Below are positions 9,547 to 19,388 of a stretch of DNA of 64,000 nt, piece by piece. The stretch comes from Flavobacterium ajazii (GTDB lineage Bacteria > Bacteroidota > Bacteroidia > Flavobacteriales > Flavobacteriaceae): positions 347,845-411,844 of the forward strand of contig NZ_JAAEHL010000005.1 of NCBI RefSeq assembly GCF_010614725.1, read 5' to 3'. A program made the position numbers and the translations under genes. The notes beneath the pieces are model-generated. The model was not told where the DNA came from, made no database searches, and saw only the letters and a list, made by a program, of their open reading frames with translations. How positions within the stretch are numbered: position 1 is the stretch's first letter; each line of letters starts with the position of its first letter.

Positions 9547-10914
9547 ATGAAAATAAAATTACTTTCGTTGTTTTTTTTAACAAGTTTATCTTGCTTAGCC
9601 CAATACACCAGCATCCCCGATATTAATTTTGAAAATAAGCTAATTGCTCTTGGCATTGATTCCGGAACACCTGATAGCCAAGTATTAACCAGTAATATTG
9701 ATAAATTAACTTCCCTTGATATTTCAAATAGTTCTATTTCTGACTTGACAGGTATTCAGGGATTTGTGTCTTTAACAAACTTAATTTGCAATAATAACCA
9801 GTTAACCACATTAGATCTTTCGCAAAACACGGCTTTGAAATATCTATATTGTCATTATAATTCATTGACGGCTTTAAATCTTTCTAACAATACAGCTTTA
9901 AAATATTTATATTGCAGATCAAACCAATTAACATCATTAAATCTTTCTAACAATACAGCTTTAGAAAATTTAGATTGTCAATCTAACTCATTCACGGCAT
10001 TAAATCTTTCTGAAAACATCGCCTTGACGGATTTAAATTGTAGCCTTAACTTATTGACAACATTAAACGTTACTAAAAATATCGCTTTGAAAAATTTAAC
10101 TTGCGATAATAATCAATTAGCAACATTAGATGTGTCTGAAAATACCGCTTTAGAAGTTTTAATTTGCCTTAACAACCAGTTAGCAACATTAGATCTTGCT
10201 AAAAATATCGCTTTAATACAATTAACCTGCTATTCAAATCCATTAGCATCATTAAATCTTTCTAAAAATACTGCCTTGGTCTATTTACAGTGTCATTCCA
10301 GTCCGTTGACGACATTAGATCTTTCTATGAATACTGCGCTGCAACTTTTATATTGCCATTCCAGTTCATTTACGACATTAGATCTTTCTAAAAACATCGC
10401 TCTGAAAAGTTTAGATTGCCACTCTAACTCATTGACTACATTAGATCTTTCTAAAAATACTGCTTTAACATATCTACACTGTTATTCTAACCAATTAACA
10501 AATCTTAATTTAAAAAACGGAAACAATGCTATTTTAACAAATATAAATTTTACCTCGAATGCTAATTTAAGTTGTATTCAGGTAGACGATGTTTCTTATT
10601 CAAATACTAACTGGACTAATAAAGATGCTGCATCAACTTACAGCTTAAGTTGTGCGGCCTTAGGAGTAACAGAAACAGCTTTAAATAAAATAGCCCTTTA
10701 TCCTAACCCTACTAAAGGAGAATTGCATATTGACAATAGTTCACTTGAAAAAGCAACGGTGTATGATACACTTGGAAAACTAATAAAAACAACAAAATTT
10801 GCTAATGGTTCAAATAACAACACTATTAATCTAACCGGATTCCGAAGTGGTACTTATTATATTTATTTGGAAAACGAAGGAACAACTATAGTAAAAAAAA
10901 TTATAGTTGAATAA
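9547..10914 (+). CDS. Leucine-rich-repeat surface protein, T9SS type A
   Basis: The 455-residue protein has a signal peptide (1-19) and an introductory LRR cap beginning at about residue 23 (IPDINFENKLIALGID). Eleven tandem 21-residue repeats follow (residues 86-316), of consensus LTTLDLSKNTALKYLYCHSNQ. A type A sorting domain occupies residues 380-455 (ALYPNPTKGELHI to KKIIVE). The Cys at repeat position 17 is present in all eleven units, which would stack a ladder of Cys along one face of the solenoid. The cap and terminus match the protein at 5980. It is likely displayed on the surface; the ligand is unknown. Confidence 0.85.
   Translation: MKIKLLSLFFLTSLSCLAQYTSIPDINFENKLIALGIDSGTPDSQVLTSNIDKLTSLDISNSSISDLTGIQGFVSLTNLICNNNQLTTLDLSQNTALKYLYCHYNSLTALNLSNNTALKYLYCRSNQLTSLNLSNNTALENLDCQSNSFTALNLSENIALTDLNCSLNLLTTLNVTKNIALKNLTCDNNQLATLDVSENTALEVLICLNNQLATLDLAKNIALIQLTCYSNPLASLNLSKNTALVYLQCHSSPLTTLDLSMNTALQLLYCHSSSFTTLDLSKNIALKSLDCHSNSLTTLDLSKNTALTYLHCYSNQLTNLNLKNGNNAILTNINFTSNANLSCIQVDDVSYSNTNWTNKDAASTYSLSCAALGVTETALNKIALYPNPTKGELHIDNSSLEKATVYDTLGKLIKTTKFANGSNNNTINLTGFRSGTYYIYLENEGTTIVKKIIVE
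9802..10494 (+). repeat. Eleven 63-bp tandem repeats (LRR units)
   Basis: Eleven in-frame 63-bp units encode the LRR solenoid. The DNA is repetitive too: words such as 'acattagatctttctaaaaa' recur in neighbouring units. Copy number could therefore change by slippage or recombination without breaking the frame. Confidence 0.85.
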
Positions 10915-10937
10915 ATATCGAAAACCAATATAAAATC

Positions 10938-10973
10938 AAAACCCTGTTTTCATCTCAGAAAACAGGGTTTTGA
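10938..10973. terminator. Bidirectional terminator between LRR and MBL genes
   Basis: CAAAACCCTGTTTTC pairs with GAAAACAGGGTTTTG around a short ATCTCA loop. It lies between two convergent genes and can serve both. Confidence 0.8.
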
Positions 10974-10977
10974 TGTT

Positions 10978-11835
10978 TTATAAGACATCCTCACAGGTAA
11001 AAACCTCTTTTAGCCTCACTCCTTTTTCAGTATGTTCTACCGTAATAATCTGGTTATGGGCGTCATGTTCCAAAAACAAATAATAATTTTTATCGGCAGC
11101 AGCATTTAGCAATTTTGATTTCTCGGGCATTGTCAATAATGGTCTTGTATCATATCCCATAACGTACGGCAACGGAATATGTCCTGCAGTCGCTAATAAA
11201 TCAGCACAAAAAACTATTGTTTTATCTTTATATTGAATATGTGGAATCATTTGCTTTTCGGTATGCCCATCAACATAGTAAATATCAAAACCTAATTCTT
11301 TTGAAAAACCAAAATCGCTTTCCGGTCTTTCTATAAAATTTAATTGTCCGCTTTCCTGCATCGGCAAAATATTCTCTGCCAAAAAAGAAGCTTTTTCACG
11401 TGCATTTGGTTTTGTTGCCCACTCCCAATGATTTTCATTAGTCCAGAATTTGGCGTTTTTAAAAGCGGGTTCGTATCCGGTTTTATCTGCATTCCATCGA
11501 ATGCTTCCTCCACAATGGTCAAAATGAAGATGTGTCATAAAAACATCTGTTACATCATCTCGGTGAAAACCATATTTGGCCAGCGATTTATCTATAGTAT
11601 GAGAGCCCCAAAGCGAATAATATCCAAAAAATTTCTCCGATTGTTTATCGCCCATTCCAGTATCAATTAAAATCAGGCGGTTTCCATCTTCGATAAGCAA
11701 ACAACGCGCTGCAATATCAATTAAATTATTAGCATCTGCAGGATTGGTCTTATTCCAGATTGTTTTGGGCACAACCCCAAACATAGCGCCTCCGTCTAAT
11801 TTAAAATTTCCTGATTCTATTGGATAAAGTTTCAT
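10978..11835 (-). CDS. Metallo-beta-lactamase-fold hydrolase
   Basis: A 285-residue cytoplasmic protein without a signal peptide. The HxHxDH motif appears as THLHFDHCGG at about residue 97. Later ligands are suggested by DGHTEKQMIP, FCADLLATAGH and LEHDAHN. The layout resembles the AiiA/quorum-quenching lactonase and YflN-like MBL subfamily, but this class is diverse and no substrate can be named. It is transcribed divergently from the response regulator at 11958. Confidence 0.8.
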   Translation of the reverse strand: MKLYPIESGNFKLDGGAMFGVVPKTIWNKTNPADANNLIDIAARCLLIEDGNRLILIDTGMGDKQSEKFFGYYSLWGSHTIDKSLAKYGFHRDDVTDVFMTHLHFDHCGGSIRWNADKTGYEPAFKNAKFWTNENHWEWATKPNAREKASFLAENILPMQESGQLNFIERPESDFGFSKELGFDIYYVDGHTEKQMIPHIQYKDKTIVFCADLLATAGHIPLPYVMGYDTRPLLTMPEKSKLLNAAADKNYYLFLEHDAHNQIITVEHTEKGVRLKEVFTCEDVL

Positions 11836-11891
11836 ATATATTGTATTAAATTCAAAATCTAATGCAATTTAATGGTTTAGGTTTTATTTAC

Positions 11892-11907
11892 TACGCTTAT
11901 TTGCGTA
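11892..11907. promoter_or_regulatory. Dyad TACGC-N6-GCGTA upstream of response regulator
   Basis: A 16-bp inverted repeat lies about 50 bp before the response-regulator start and about 57 bp before the divergent MBL gene start. The same dyad occurs at 14376 and, with one change, at 14482. It is a candidate binding box for the LuxR-type regulator encoded next to it. Confidence 0.5.
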
Positions 11908-11957
11908 TTTTAGGAGAGTTTAATTATTTTTAATATTGCCTGATAAGAATAAGCAAA

Positions 11958-12584
11958 ATGAAGAAAAGAATTGGCATTGTAGAAGACAACCGTGATTTAC
12001 GGGAAGCATTAGCGATGATGATTCAGTTTACGGAACAATTTGAACTAGCAGGCACTTTTGAAAATGCTGAATCTGCGATAGAAGTGGTTCCTACTCTGGC
12101 AATAGATGCTTTACTTATGGATGTGAATCTGCCCGGATATAGCGGGTATGAATGTGTTTCAATTTTAAAAACTAAGAACCCCAATTTACTGTTTATAATG
12201 TGCACCTCTTATGAAGACGATGAAAATATTTTTAAAAGTTTAAAGGCAGGTGCCAGTGGTTATATTTTAAAAACCGAAGGGCCAACGAAAATTATTGAGG
12301 CACTGAATGACTTGTTTGATGGCGGAAGTCCGATGAGCAGCAGCATTGCCAGAAAAGTTGTAACCAGTTTTTCTAAATTTGAAACGACTAATGAAAGTAT
12401 CTTGCTGTTAACGCCCCGCGAAAATGAAATCTTAGAATTATTAGCTACTGGAAAGATGAATAAAGAAGTAGCAGACAATCTTCAGATCAGCGGAGGAACC
12501 GTTCGAAAACATATTCAGCACATTTACGAAAAATTACAAGTAAATACCCGGGTTGAAGCAGTTAATATGTATTTGAAGCGATAA
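11958..12584 (+). CDS. LuxR/NarL-type response regulator
   Basis: The 208-residue protein has an N-terminal receiver domain (1-120) with the acidic pair after GIVED, phospho-acceptor Asp55 in LLMDVNLPG, and the conserved Lys near residue 104 (YILKTEG). A LuxR-type helix-turn-helix follows (about 145-205, LTPRENEILELL to VNTRVEAV). The stop codon lies 14 bp before the histidine kinase gene, so the two form an operon and almost certainly a cognate pair. The TACGC-N6-GCGTA dyad upstream suggests autoregulation. Confidence 0.93.
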   Translation: MKKRIGIVEDNRDLREALAMMIQFTEQFELAGTFENAESAIEVVPTLAIDALLMDVNLPGYSGYECVSILKTKNPNLLFIMCTSYEDDENIFKSLKAGASGYILKTEGPTKIIEALNDLFDGGSPMSSSIARKVVTSFSKFETTNESILLLTPRENEILELLATGKMNKEVADNLQISGGTVRKHIQHIYEKLQVNTRVEAVNMYLKR

Positions 12585-12598
12585 TTTAAAAAAGGGAA

Positions 12599-14347
12599 AT
12601 GAAATTATACTACTTCTTATTTTTTTTGTTTTCCTCTGTTTTTGTTTTTTCCCAGAAAACAATACAGGACAAAGAAGAAGCATTTGGCAAATGCAAAGCA
12701 CCCAATTGTGAAGTAGCTAATTCGATAGCTGTTTCTGAAAAATATTTGGAGCTTGACAAAATTGAAGATGCCCAAAAATGGTTGGATTATTCTAAAAAAA
12801 AGCTTCAAAAATGTCCTAACGATACACAGCAATATTGTATAAACAGTCTGCAGTCAGAACTTTTTTATTACTCAGGATTGTTTCAATTTGGTTTACATGA
12901 AGCTCAAAAAGCAATCAAATTAGCAACAATCACCAAGGACAGTTTACATCTTTCTAACGCTTTTCTTTTAGAAGGAATTAACTGGTATGAAATGGGTAAA
13001 ACATCTATAGCTGAAAAATCTTTTCACAAAGCAAAAAAATATTTCCCTGTCACTTATCATATAAATTATAAAAGATATCAGATTAATAAAGAGTATATCT
13101 ATAATAATATAGCCCAGTTAAAAATTAAAACCCAACAGTTAGATTCTGCTCATTTTTATAACAAACAAGCATATAGTTTTGCTAAAAAGCTGAAAGATAT
13201 AAGATGTGTTGCCAATGTAGAACGCACTTTTGGAGAATTATTTTTGAAGCAAAACCAAAAAGACTCTGCTGAATTTTATTTCAAAAAAAGCATCATAACC
13301 TCATTAAACGGAGCTATTTATGACACTGCATTATTAGGTTATGGAAATTTAATAGAATCTGGCTCTGGAAACCCCAAAACAGACCATTATTATTTTGAAA
13401 AAGGTCAGGAAATAATAAGGCGACACAACGTAAATGCTTCTTTTCAAAAACTTTTTTACGAACAGTCATTAAGTAAATTTCAATCTGTTAACGATAAAAA
13501 TTTATTGCTTTCAGTTCAGGAGAAATTATTGAAAATTGAAAAAAACATAAATAAAAACGGAAACTTTCACATTCAAAACATTACGGATCAATATATTAAC
13601 AGCGAAAAAAAACTGTTACTATCCAAAATTAATGAACTTGACAAACAAAAAAACATAAAGATTTTACAGCTTCTGACTACGCTTTTTTTAGGATTAATTT
13701 TATTGCTGATTATTATTATCATCCGAAGAAAAAACAGATTACAAAAGAAAATTTTAAATCAAAAAAATGAAATCAGTAAAGACCTTCACGATGATATTGG
13801 CAGTGAATTAAGCAGTATTTTAATCAACGCTAATTTATTAAAAAATTACGATCCTAACGATAAGCAGAAAGTCCTGATTGATAAAATAAGTAATACCAGT
13901 TCTGAGATTTCGCAACGTCTCAATGCTTTTATCTGGTCGCTAAATGCAGATAATAATAATGTTCAGAATTTTACAGAATATGTAAAACAATATGCCTATA
14001 ATTTTTTTGAAGGGACTGAAATTAAGATGCTTTTTTCTGAAGATATTGATACTATATGCAACCGAATCTTAAACGGAAATTCAAGAAAAAATCTATTTTT
14101 TTCTATCAAGGAAGCATTAAATAATACTGTCAAACATGCAGAAGCCAATAAAGTAATTATTACAATTTCTTCAATTGATAAAAAAGGGCTTCTCATTACC
14201 ATTAAAGATAATGGCAAAGGAATTCAGGAAAAAAATAAATTTGGAAACGGATTAATAAATATTAAAAAAAGAATTGCCCACTTAAATGGCAATGTAAAAA
14301 TACAATCGGATAATGGATTAAAAATCAGTATCGAAATTTATTTTTAA
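12599..14347 (+). CDS. TPR-containing sensor histidine kinase (HisKA_3 type)
   Basis: A 582-residue membrane kinase with a signal peptide (1-18), a tetratricopeptide-rich periplasmic sensor region (about 40-330), one transmembrane helix (about 352-374), a HisKA_3-like dimerisation helix with His at about 396 in KDLHDDIGSELSS, and a C-terminal ATPase domain (N-box NNTVKHAEANK at about 505; G-box DNGKGI then GNGLINI at 540-555). This design is common for NarL-family partners in Bacteroidota. The signal sensed by the TPR region is unknown. It is the second gene of the two-component operon. Confidence 0.9.
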   Translation: MKLYYFLFFLFSSVFVFSQKTIQDKEEAFGKCKAPNCEVANSIAVSEKYLELDKIEDAQKWLDYSKKKLQKCPNDTQQYCINSLQSELFYYSGLFQFGLHEAQKAIKLATITKDSLHLSNAFLLEGINWYEMGKTSIAEKSFHKAKKYFPVTYHINYKRYQINKEYIYNNIAQLKIKTQQLDSAHFYNKQAYSFAKKLKDIRCVANVERTFGELFLKQNQKDSAEFYFKKSIITSLNGAIYDTALLGYGNLIESGSGNPKTDHYYFEKGQEIIRRHNVNASFQKLFYEQSLSKFQSVNDKNLLLSVQEKLLKIEKNINKNGNFHIQNITDQYINSEKKLLLSKINELDKQKNIKILQLLTTLFLGLILLLIIIIIRRKNRLQKKILNQKNEISKDLHDDIGSELSSILINANLLKNYDPNDKQKVLIDKISNTSSEISQRLNAFIWSLNADNNNVQNFTEYVKQYAYNFFEGTEIKMLFSEDIDTICNRILNGNSRKNLFFSIKEALNNTVKHAEANKVIITISSIDKKGLLITIKDNGKGIQEKNKFGNGLINIKKRIAHLNGNVKIQSDNGLKISIEIYF

Positions 14348-14375
14348 CATTTATAAACAGAGTAAAAAAATTTAA

Positions 14376-14391
14376 TACGCCATTGAGCGTA
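14376..14391. promoter_or_regulatory. Second copy of the TACGC-N6-GCGTA dyad
   Basis: The extended dyad AATACGC-CATTGA-GCGTATT sits just after the kinase stop codon and about 190 bp before the delta-60-repeat gene. The T-run after it makes a weak terminator an alternative reading. Spacing and half sites equal those of the copy at 11892. Confidence 0.45.
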
Positions 14392-14481
14392 TTTTTTTTA
14401 CCCATTAGTAAGCACATCTTCTATAAAAATCTAATTATTTAACTTTTACTTTCTTTTCCTGATAAAATACAACATTATCAA

Positions 14482-14497
14482 TACCCCTAATTGCGTA
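14482..14497. promoter_or_regulatory. Third copy of the dyad, TACCC-N6-GCGTA
   Basis: This has one mismatch in the left half site and the same 6-nt spacer. It begins 106 bp after the second copy and ends 80 bp before the delta-60-repeat gene, a usual place for an activator box. Confidence 0.4.
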
Positions 14498-14577
14498 TTG
14501 TAAGATCTTTTATTTTAATTCAATTTTACATCAACAACATAATCCTTTGATTTAAAAATAATTAACAAACAATAATC

Positions 14578-17100
14578 ATGAAAGGAGCACTTCTCATAAA
14601 AATATTTTTATTCTTAGTTACCGGAGGGATATATGCACAATCCGGAGAGATAGACAAGACTTTTAATCCTGTTATTGGTGCAGGAGCTGATGCAACCGTA
14701 AAATGCATTATAGAGCAAACAGATGGAAAAATCATAATTGCAGGAGAATTTATAAGCTATGATTATAAGTCAAAAAACCGTATCGCAAGACTCAATGCTG
14801 ATGGAACTACAGACAACTCTTTTAATATAGGAACCGGAGCCAATGCAGCAGTTAGTGCCGCAACATTACAGTCTGATGGGAAAATTGTAATTACTGGAGG
14901 ATTTACTTCCTATAATGGTACTGCTAAAAATCGTATCGCCAGAATTAATACTGACGGAACACTTGATTCCTCTTTTGAACCAGGATCGGGTTTCAATTCT
15001 TATAATTCAATAGCAGTACAAACCGACGGAAAAATTTTAATTGGAGGATATTTCACATCCTATAATGGTATAGCAAGAAAGCATATTGCAAGAATAAATT
15101 CTGATGGGACATTAGACACATCATTTGGCTCTCCTGTTGGTCTTGATAGTACCGTTAAGGAAATAGTACTACAACCCGATGGTAAAATTTTAATTATAGG
15201 TGATTTTTTGGCCTTTGATGGAATTTCAAGAAAAAATATAGCCAGGCTCAATACTGACGGAACATTAGACACTACTTTTAATCCTGGAAATGGAGCTAAT
15301 GGGATCGAAACCATTGCACTACAGTCAGATGGAAAAATCTTAATCGGCGGATATTTTTCAACTTATAATTTTGCATCACGTAGTTGTTTTGCCAGACTCA
15401 ACAGTGATGGAACACTTGATAACGATTTTAACCTTGGAACTGGATTTGATGGTTCAGTTAGAAAAATCATACCACAATCTAACGGAAAAATGGTAATAGC
15501 AGGATCATTCATATCTTATAATGGTACTGCAAAAAACAGTTTAGCAAGACTAAATTCAGACGGAACACTTGATACCTCTCTTGATTCAGGTACTGGTGTC
15601 AATGAAAGTATTTATACCATCACTGTAAAAACTAATGGGAAAATTTTAACCGGAGGTAACTTTACCTCTTTTAATACCACTTTAATAGGCAGATTTGCCC
15701 AACTAAATAATGACGGGACTATTGATACAACTTTCTTAAACCCGGGAGGATTTGGAAGCGGATCCAATCAGTCAATTGAGCGTATGGCATTACAGCCAGA
15801 TGGGAAAATTTTAATTACAGGAGAATATATCACTTCTTACAATGGGATTTTAAGAAAGAGATTAGCCCGTTTAAATGCTGACGGAACACTTGATGCCACT
15901 TTTAATCCCGGAACAGGACCAAGTAGTACTGTTTATACTATTGCAACGCAACAAGACGGAAAAATTTTAATTGGAGGAAGATTTGGCAATTACAATGGTG
16001 TGGCAAGAAATGGTATAGCACGTTTAAATTCGGATGGAACGCTTGACACTACTTTCAATATAGGAACAGGAGTAAATAACAGTATTTATTCAATTGCAGT
16101 ACAAACCGATGGAAAAATTTTGATTTCCGGATTATTTACCTCTTTCAACGGCATTACAAGAAACAGGTTTGCCCGACTTAACAGTGATGGTACAATTGAT
16201 ACGGCTTTTGACCCTGGAGCCGGACCCGATAATGTTATTTATTCCATAGTTACACAGACTGACGGAAAGATCATAATTGCAGGAAATTTTAAAAATTATA
16301 AAGGAACCCCTAAACAATGTATTACCCGACTTAATACTGACGGAACAATCGACACCACATTTTTTAATGTCGGAATTTCAATAGAATGGAACATAGATGT
16401 CGTTAAAATACAATCTGATGGAAAATTGTTGATCTCGGGAACCTTTGTTGGTTTCACAGGTGGAAATAGCCCTCCACCAGGACTGGCCCGACTTAATACG
16501 GATGGATCATTAGATCCTACTTTTGTGGCACAATCAATGTTATTTACCAATACCGGAACAAATCCTTATACTAACCCTTCCTCAATAGCAATACAATCCG
16601 ATGGAAAAATTATAATAGGAGGAACTATTACTTCTTATGGAGGTACGCCTATTCTAAATATTGCCCGACTCAATACAGACGGAACACACGATACCACATT
16701 TGTTGCAGGAACAGGAATAGCTAATAACCAGGGAATAAGCAGTAGCGTTGACAATATTATCATTCTGCCAGACGGTAAAATTTTAATTTCCGGTGTTTTT
16801 ATTTTATATAATGGCGTTACAGTCGGTCGTATCGCCAGAATACTATCAGGAACAACGACGCTTAATATACCAGAATCTTATAAAAATACTTTTGCAATTT
16901 ATCCGAATCCAGCCAACAGCAAGATTTATTTTTCTCAGGAACTTACAGAAATTGCTGTCTATGATATACTTGGAAAGAAAAGAAACATTCCTCATACTTC
17001 AGATTCAGCAGATATTAGTGCATTGTCCAATGGAATTTATATTTTAAAAGGACTTGAACATACAGGGCAAACAATAACAAAAAAAATAATTAAAAACTGA
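14578..17100 (+). CDS. Delta-60-repeat surface protein, T9SS type A
   Basis: The 840-residue protein has a signal peptide (1-21) and about 13 copies of a delta-60-like repeat of 50-60 residues (consensus QSDGKILIGGxFTSYNG, then ARLNxDGTLDTTF) filling residues 25-760. A type A sorting domain follows (AIYPNPANSKIYF to KKIIKN). Such repeats are predicted to form a beta-propeller or solenoid. The protein is likely exported and surface-bound; the ligand is unknown. The candidate regulator boxes upstream suggest that it is a target of the two-component system before it. Confidence 0.85.
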   Translation: MKGALLIKIFLFLVTGGIYAQSGEIDKTFNPVIGAGADATVKCIIEQTDGKIIIAGEFISYDYKSKNRIARLNADGTTDNSFNIGTGANAAVSAATLQSDGKIVITGGFTSYNGTAKNRIARINTDGTLDSSFEPGSGFNSYNSIAVQTDGKILIGGYFTSYNGIARKHIARINSDGTLDTSFGSPVGLDSTVKEIVLQPDGKILIIGDFLAFDGISRKNIARLNTDGTLDTTFNPGNGANGIETIALQSDGKILIGGYFSTYNFASRSCFARLNSDGTLDNDFNLGTGFDGSVRKIIPQSNGKMVIAGSFISYNGTAKNSLARLNSDGTLDTSLDSGTGVNESIYTITVKTNGKILTGGNFTSFNTTLIGRFAQLNNDGTIDTTFLNPGGFGSGSNQSIERMALQPDGKILITGEYITSYNGILRKRLARLNADGTLDATFNPGTGPSSTVYTIATQQDGKILIGGRFGNYNGVARNGIARLNSDGTLDTTFNIGTGVNNSIYSIAVQTDGKILISGLFTSFNGITRNRFARLNSDGTIDTAFDPGAGPDNVIYSIVTQTDGKIIIAGNFKNYKGTPKQCITRLNTDGTIDTTFFNVGISIEWNIDVVKIQSDGKLLISGTFVGFTGGNSPPPGLARLNTDGSLDPTFVAQSMLFTNTGTNPYTNPSSIAIQSDGKIIIGGTITSYGGTPILNIARLNTDGTHDTTFVAGTGIANNQGISSSVDNIIILPDGKILISGVFILYNGVTVGRIARILSGTTTLNIPESYKNTFAIYPNPANSKIYFSQELTEIAVYDILGKKRNIPHTSDSADISALSNGIYILKGLEHTGQTITKKIIKN

Positions 17101-17133
17101 GAATAACTTTCAGACAAAACAGCTTAACTGATA

Positions 17134-17192
17134 AAATATATAAAATCAACTTCCATTTCTTTAATAGTAATGGAAGTTGATTTTATATATTT
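17134..17192 (+). terminator. Long-stem terminator after delta-60 gene
   Basis: A stem of over 20 bp (ATATAAAATCAACTTCCATT with its exact complement) surrounds an 11-nt loop. The rest of the spacer to 17400 is AT-rich and holds nothing recognised. Confidence 0.75.
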
Positions 17193-17415
17193 AATACCTA
17201 TCAACAAAAAGTTTTTTTTTATCTATTACTCGAAACTAAAACATTATTTCTTTTCCCTAAAAGATGCAGCAGTAATAGAAATATAAGAAATAACCATTCA
17301 AAAAGCCTTTATCAACTTCCTGGCAGATTTAAAATAATAAACTTAAAATAACTTATATCTATTTTAACATTTGTTATAATAATGTGAACCGTTATGGAAA
17401 AAGGTTTTTAAGTCG

Positions 17416-17423
17416 TATCTTTG
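17416..17423 (+). promoter_or_regulatory. suf: -7 box TATCTTTG of the suf operon
   Basis: A perfect TAnnTTTG element is followed by GC, about 100 nt before sufA. No TTG lies at the ideal -33 distance. It implies a leader of roughly 95 nt before sufA. Confidence 0.5.
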
Positions 17424-17523
17424 CAAATAATTTCATTTCAACATTGAAATCCAGCATTTTAAAAAAATACCGTTTTTTTGAATTTGGACTAAAAATGAAA
17501 GAAAAATACAAATACCATAAACA

Positions 17524-17853
17524 ATGATAAAAGTTTCTGATACAGCCAAAAAGAAAATCATCGATTTGATGACTGATGATGGTTTCGATGCCGCACATGA
17601 CTACGTACGTGTAGGAGTGAAAAGCGGAGGATGCTCTGGTTTGTCATATGATTTAAAATTTGACAAAACCAAAGGAGATGACGACAAAATATTCGTAGAC
17701 AATGACATACAGATTGCTGTTGAAAAAAAATCTTTCCTTTATTTAGCTGGGACAATCTTAGAATTTTCTGGAGGACTAAACGGAAAAGGATTCGTTTTCA
17801 ATAATCCAAACGCAAGCAGAACTTGCGGATGCGGTGAATCATTTTCTCTATAG
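17524..17853 (+). CDS. sufA: HesB/IscA/SufA-type iron-sulfur carrier
   Basis: A 109-residue A-type carrier with the three conserved cysteines: Cys in SGGCSGLSY (about residue 38) and the pair in RTCGCGESF near the C-terminus. The family receives clusters from the scaffold and passes them to target apoproteins. It is the first gene of the suf operon, 82 bp before sufB. IscA and ErpA cannot be separated from SufA by sequence alone; the context decides the name. Confidence 0.9.
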   Translation: MIKVSDTAKKKIIDLMTDDGFDAAHDYVRVGVKSGGCSGLSYDLKFDKTKGDDDKIFVDNDIQIAVEKKSFLYLAGTILEFSGGLNGKGFVFNNPNASRTCGCGESFSL

Positions 17854-17869
17854 TCAAATGCCGAAAGCC

Positions 17870-17922
17870 ATAAGTCTTAAAGACGACTAACTGACTTTCT
17901 GACTTTAAAACTTTAAGACAAC
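17870..17922. repeat. Word-repeat hairpin between sufA and sufB
   Basis: The direct words CTGACTTT and CTGACTTT are followed by AAAACTTTAAGAC. GTCTTAAAG at 17873-17881 pairs with CTTTAAGAC at 17911-17919. The build matches the other intergenic word-repeat elements of the window, though the words differ. Confidence 0.5.
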
Positions 17923-17935
17923 ATTAAAAAATATA

Positions 17936-19384
17936 ATGAGCAAATACACAGAAGACGATTTAAAGATCGAACTCGAAACCAAGGAATACGAATACGGATT
18001 TTATACCAATATAGAATCTGAGACATTCCCTATTGGTTTAAATGAAGAAATTGTAAAAGCTATTTCACTGAAAAAAGAAGAACCTGAATGGATGACCGAA
18101 TGGCGCATCGAAGCTTTCCGTACCTGGAAAGAAATGATCGAGCCGGAATGGGCAAACGTTAATTACGAAAAACCGGATTTTCAGGCAATTTCTTATTATT
18201 CAGCTCCAAAAACGGTAGATCCTAATAAAACTTTGGACGACGTTGATCCTGAACTTTTAGAAATGTACAAAAAGTTAGGAATCTCTGTTGATGAACAAAA
18301 AAAGATGAACAATATCGCTATGGATATTGTTGTCGATTCTGTTTCTGTAGCAACGACTTTCAAAAAAACTCTGGCAGAAAAAGGAATTATTTTCTGTCCG
18401 ATTTCTGAAGCTATCAAAGAACACCCGGAATTGGTTAAAAAATATTTAGGTACAGTTGTTCCTCAGAAAGACAACTTTTATGCTGCATTAAACTCAGCGG
18501 TTTTCTCTGACGGAAGTTTCTGTTATATTCCAAAAGGCGTTAAATGTCCTATGGAACTTTCAACGTATTTCAGAATCAATCAGGCAGGAACTGGACAATT
18601 CGAAAGAACCCTAGTTATTGCTGATGAAGGAAGTTACGTTTCTTACCTTGAAGGATGTACTGCTCCAAGCCGTGACGAAAATCAATTACACGCTGCTGTT
18701 GTTGAGTTAATCGCTTTGGATGATGCTGAAATTAAATATTCTACCGTTCAAAACTGGTTCCCTGGAAATAAAGAAGGAAAGGGTGGAGTCTACAACTTTG
18801 TAACTAAAAGAGGTTTATGCGAAACAAATGCTAAAATTTCGTGGACACAGGTTGAAACCGGTTCTGCTGTAACCTGGAAATATCCTTCTTGTGTACTTAA
18901 AGGAGATAATTCAGTAGGAGAATTTTATTCTATTGCTGTTACCAATAATTTCCAACAAGCGGATACTGGAACTAAAATGATCCATTTAGGAAAAAATACT
19001 AAATCGACTATTATTTCTAAAGGTATCTCTGCAGGAAAATCACAAAATAGCTACCGTGGATTAGTGCAAATTTCACCAAGAGCTGAAAATGCAAGAAACT
19101 TTTCTCAATGTGACTCATTGTTAATGGGTAACAATTGTGGTGCACATACTTTCCCTTACATCGAAAGTAAAAATCCATCTGCAAAAATCGAACACGAAGC
19201 AACAACAAGTAAAATTGGAGAAGATCAGGTTTTCTATTGCAACCAAAGAGGTATTCCAACTGAAAAAGCGATTGCATTAATCGTAAACGGTTTCAGTAAA
19301 GACGTTTTGAACAAACTTCCAATGGAATTTGCTGTTGAAGCACAAAAATTATTAGAGATTTCTTTAGAAGGATCTGTAGGCTAA
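17936..19384 (+). CDS. sufB: Fe-S cluster assembly scaffold SufB
   Basis: A 482-residue SufB that is full length for the family. It shows the typical beta-helix core ([21 protein letters not shown], and the segment around [15 protein letters not shown]) and the C-terminal part with a conserved Cys ([19 protein letters not shown]), plus [14 protein letters not shown] features known from SufB. With SufC and SufD it forms the SufBC2D scaffold on which clusters are built. It is the second gene of the operon. Confidence 0.96.
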   Translation: MSKYTEDDLKIELETKEYEYGFYTNIESETFPIGLNEEIVKAISLKKEEPEWMTEWRIEAFRTWKEMIEPEWANVNYEKPDFQAISYYSAPKTVDPNKTLDDVDPELLEMYKKLGISVDEQKKMNNIAMDIVVDSVSVATTFKKTLAEKGIIFCPISEAIKEHPELVKKYLGTVVPQKDNFYAALNSAVFSDGSFCYIPKGVKCPMELSTYFRINQAGTGQFERTLVIADEGSYVSYLEGCTAPSRDENQLHAAVVELIALDDAEIKYSTVQNWFPGNKEGKGGVYNFVTKRGLCETNAKISWTQVETGSAVTWKYPSCVLKGDNSVGEFYSIAVTNNFQQADTGTKMIHLGKNTKSTIISKGISAGKSQNSYRGLVQISPRAENARNFSQCDSLLMGNNCGAHTFPYIESKNPSAKIEHEATTSKIGEDQVFYCNQRGIPTEKAIALIVNGFSKDVLNKLPMEFAVEAQKLLEISLEGSVG

Positions 19385-19388
19385 AAAA

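Noticed and set aside
9802..10494. Regular repeats considered as a CRISPR array
   Set aside because: The 63-bp period is in frame, has no constant repeat with variable spacers, and encodes LRR units.
14376..14400. Dyad after the kinase gene read as a terminator
   Set aside because: The T-run fits a terminator, but the same dyad with the same spacer occurs at two other promoters without T-runs; both roles are possible and the regulatory reading was preferred.
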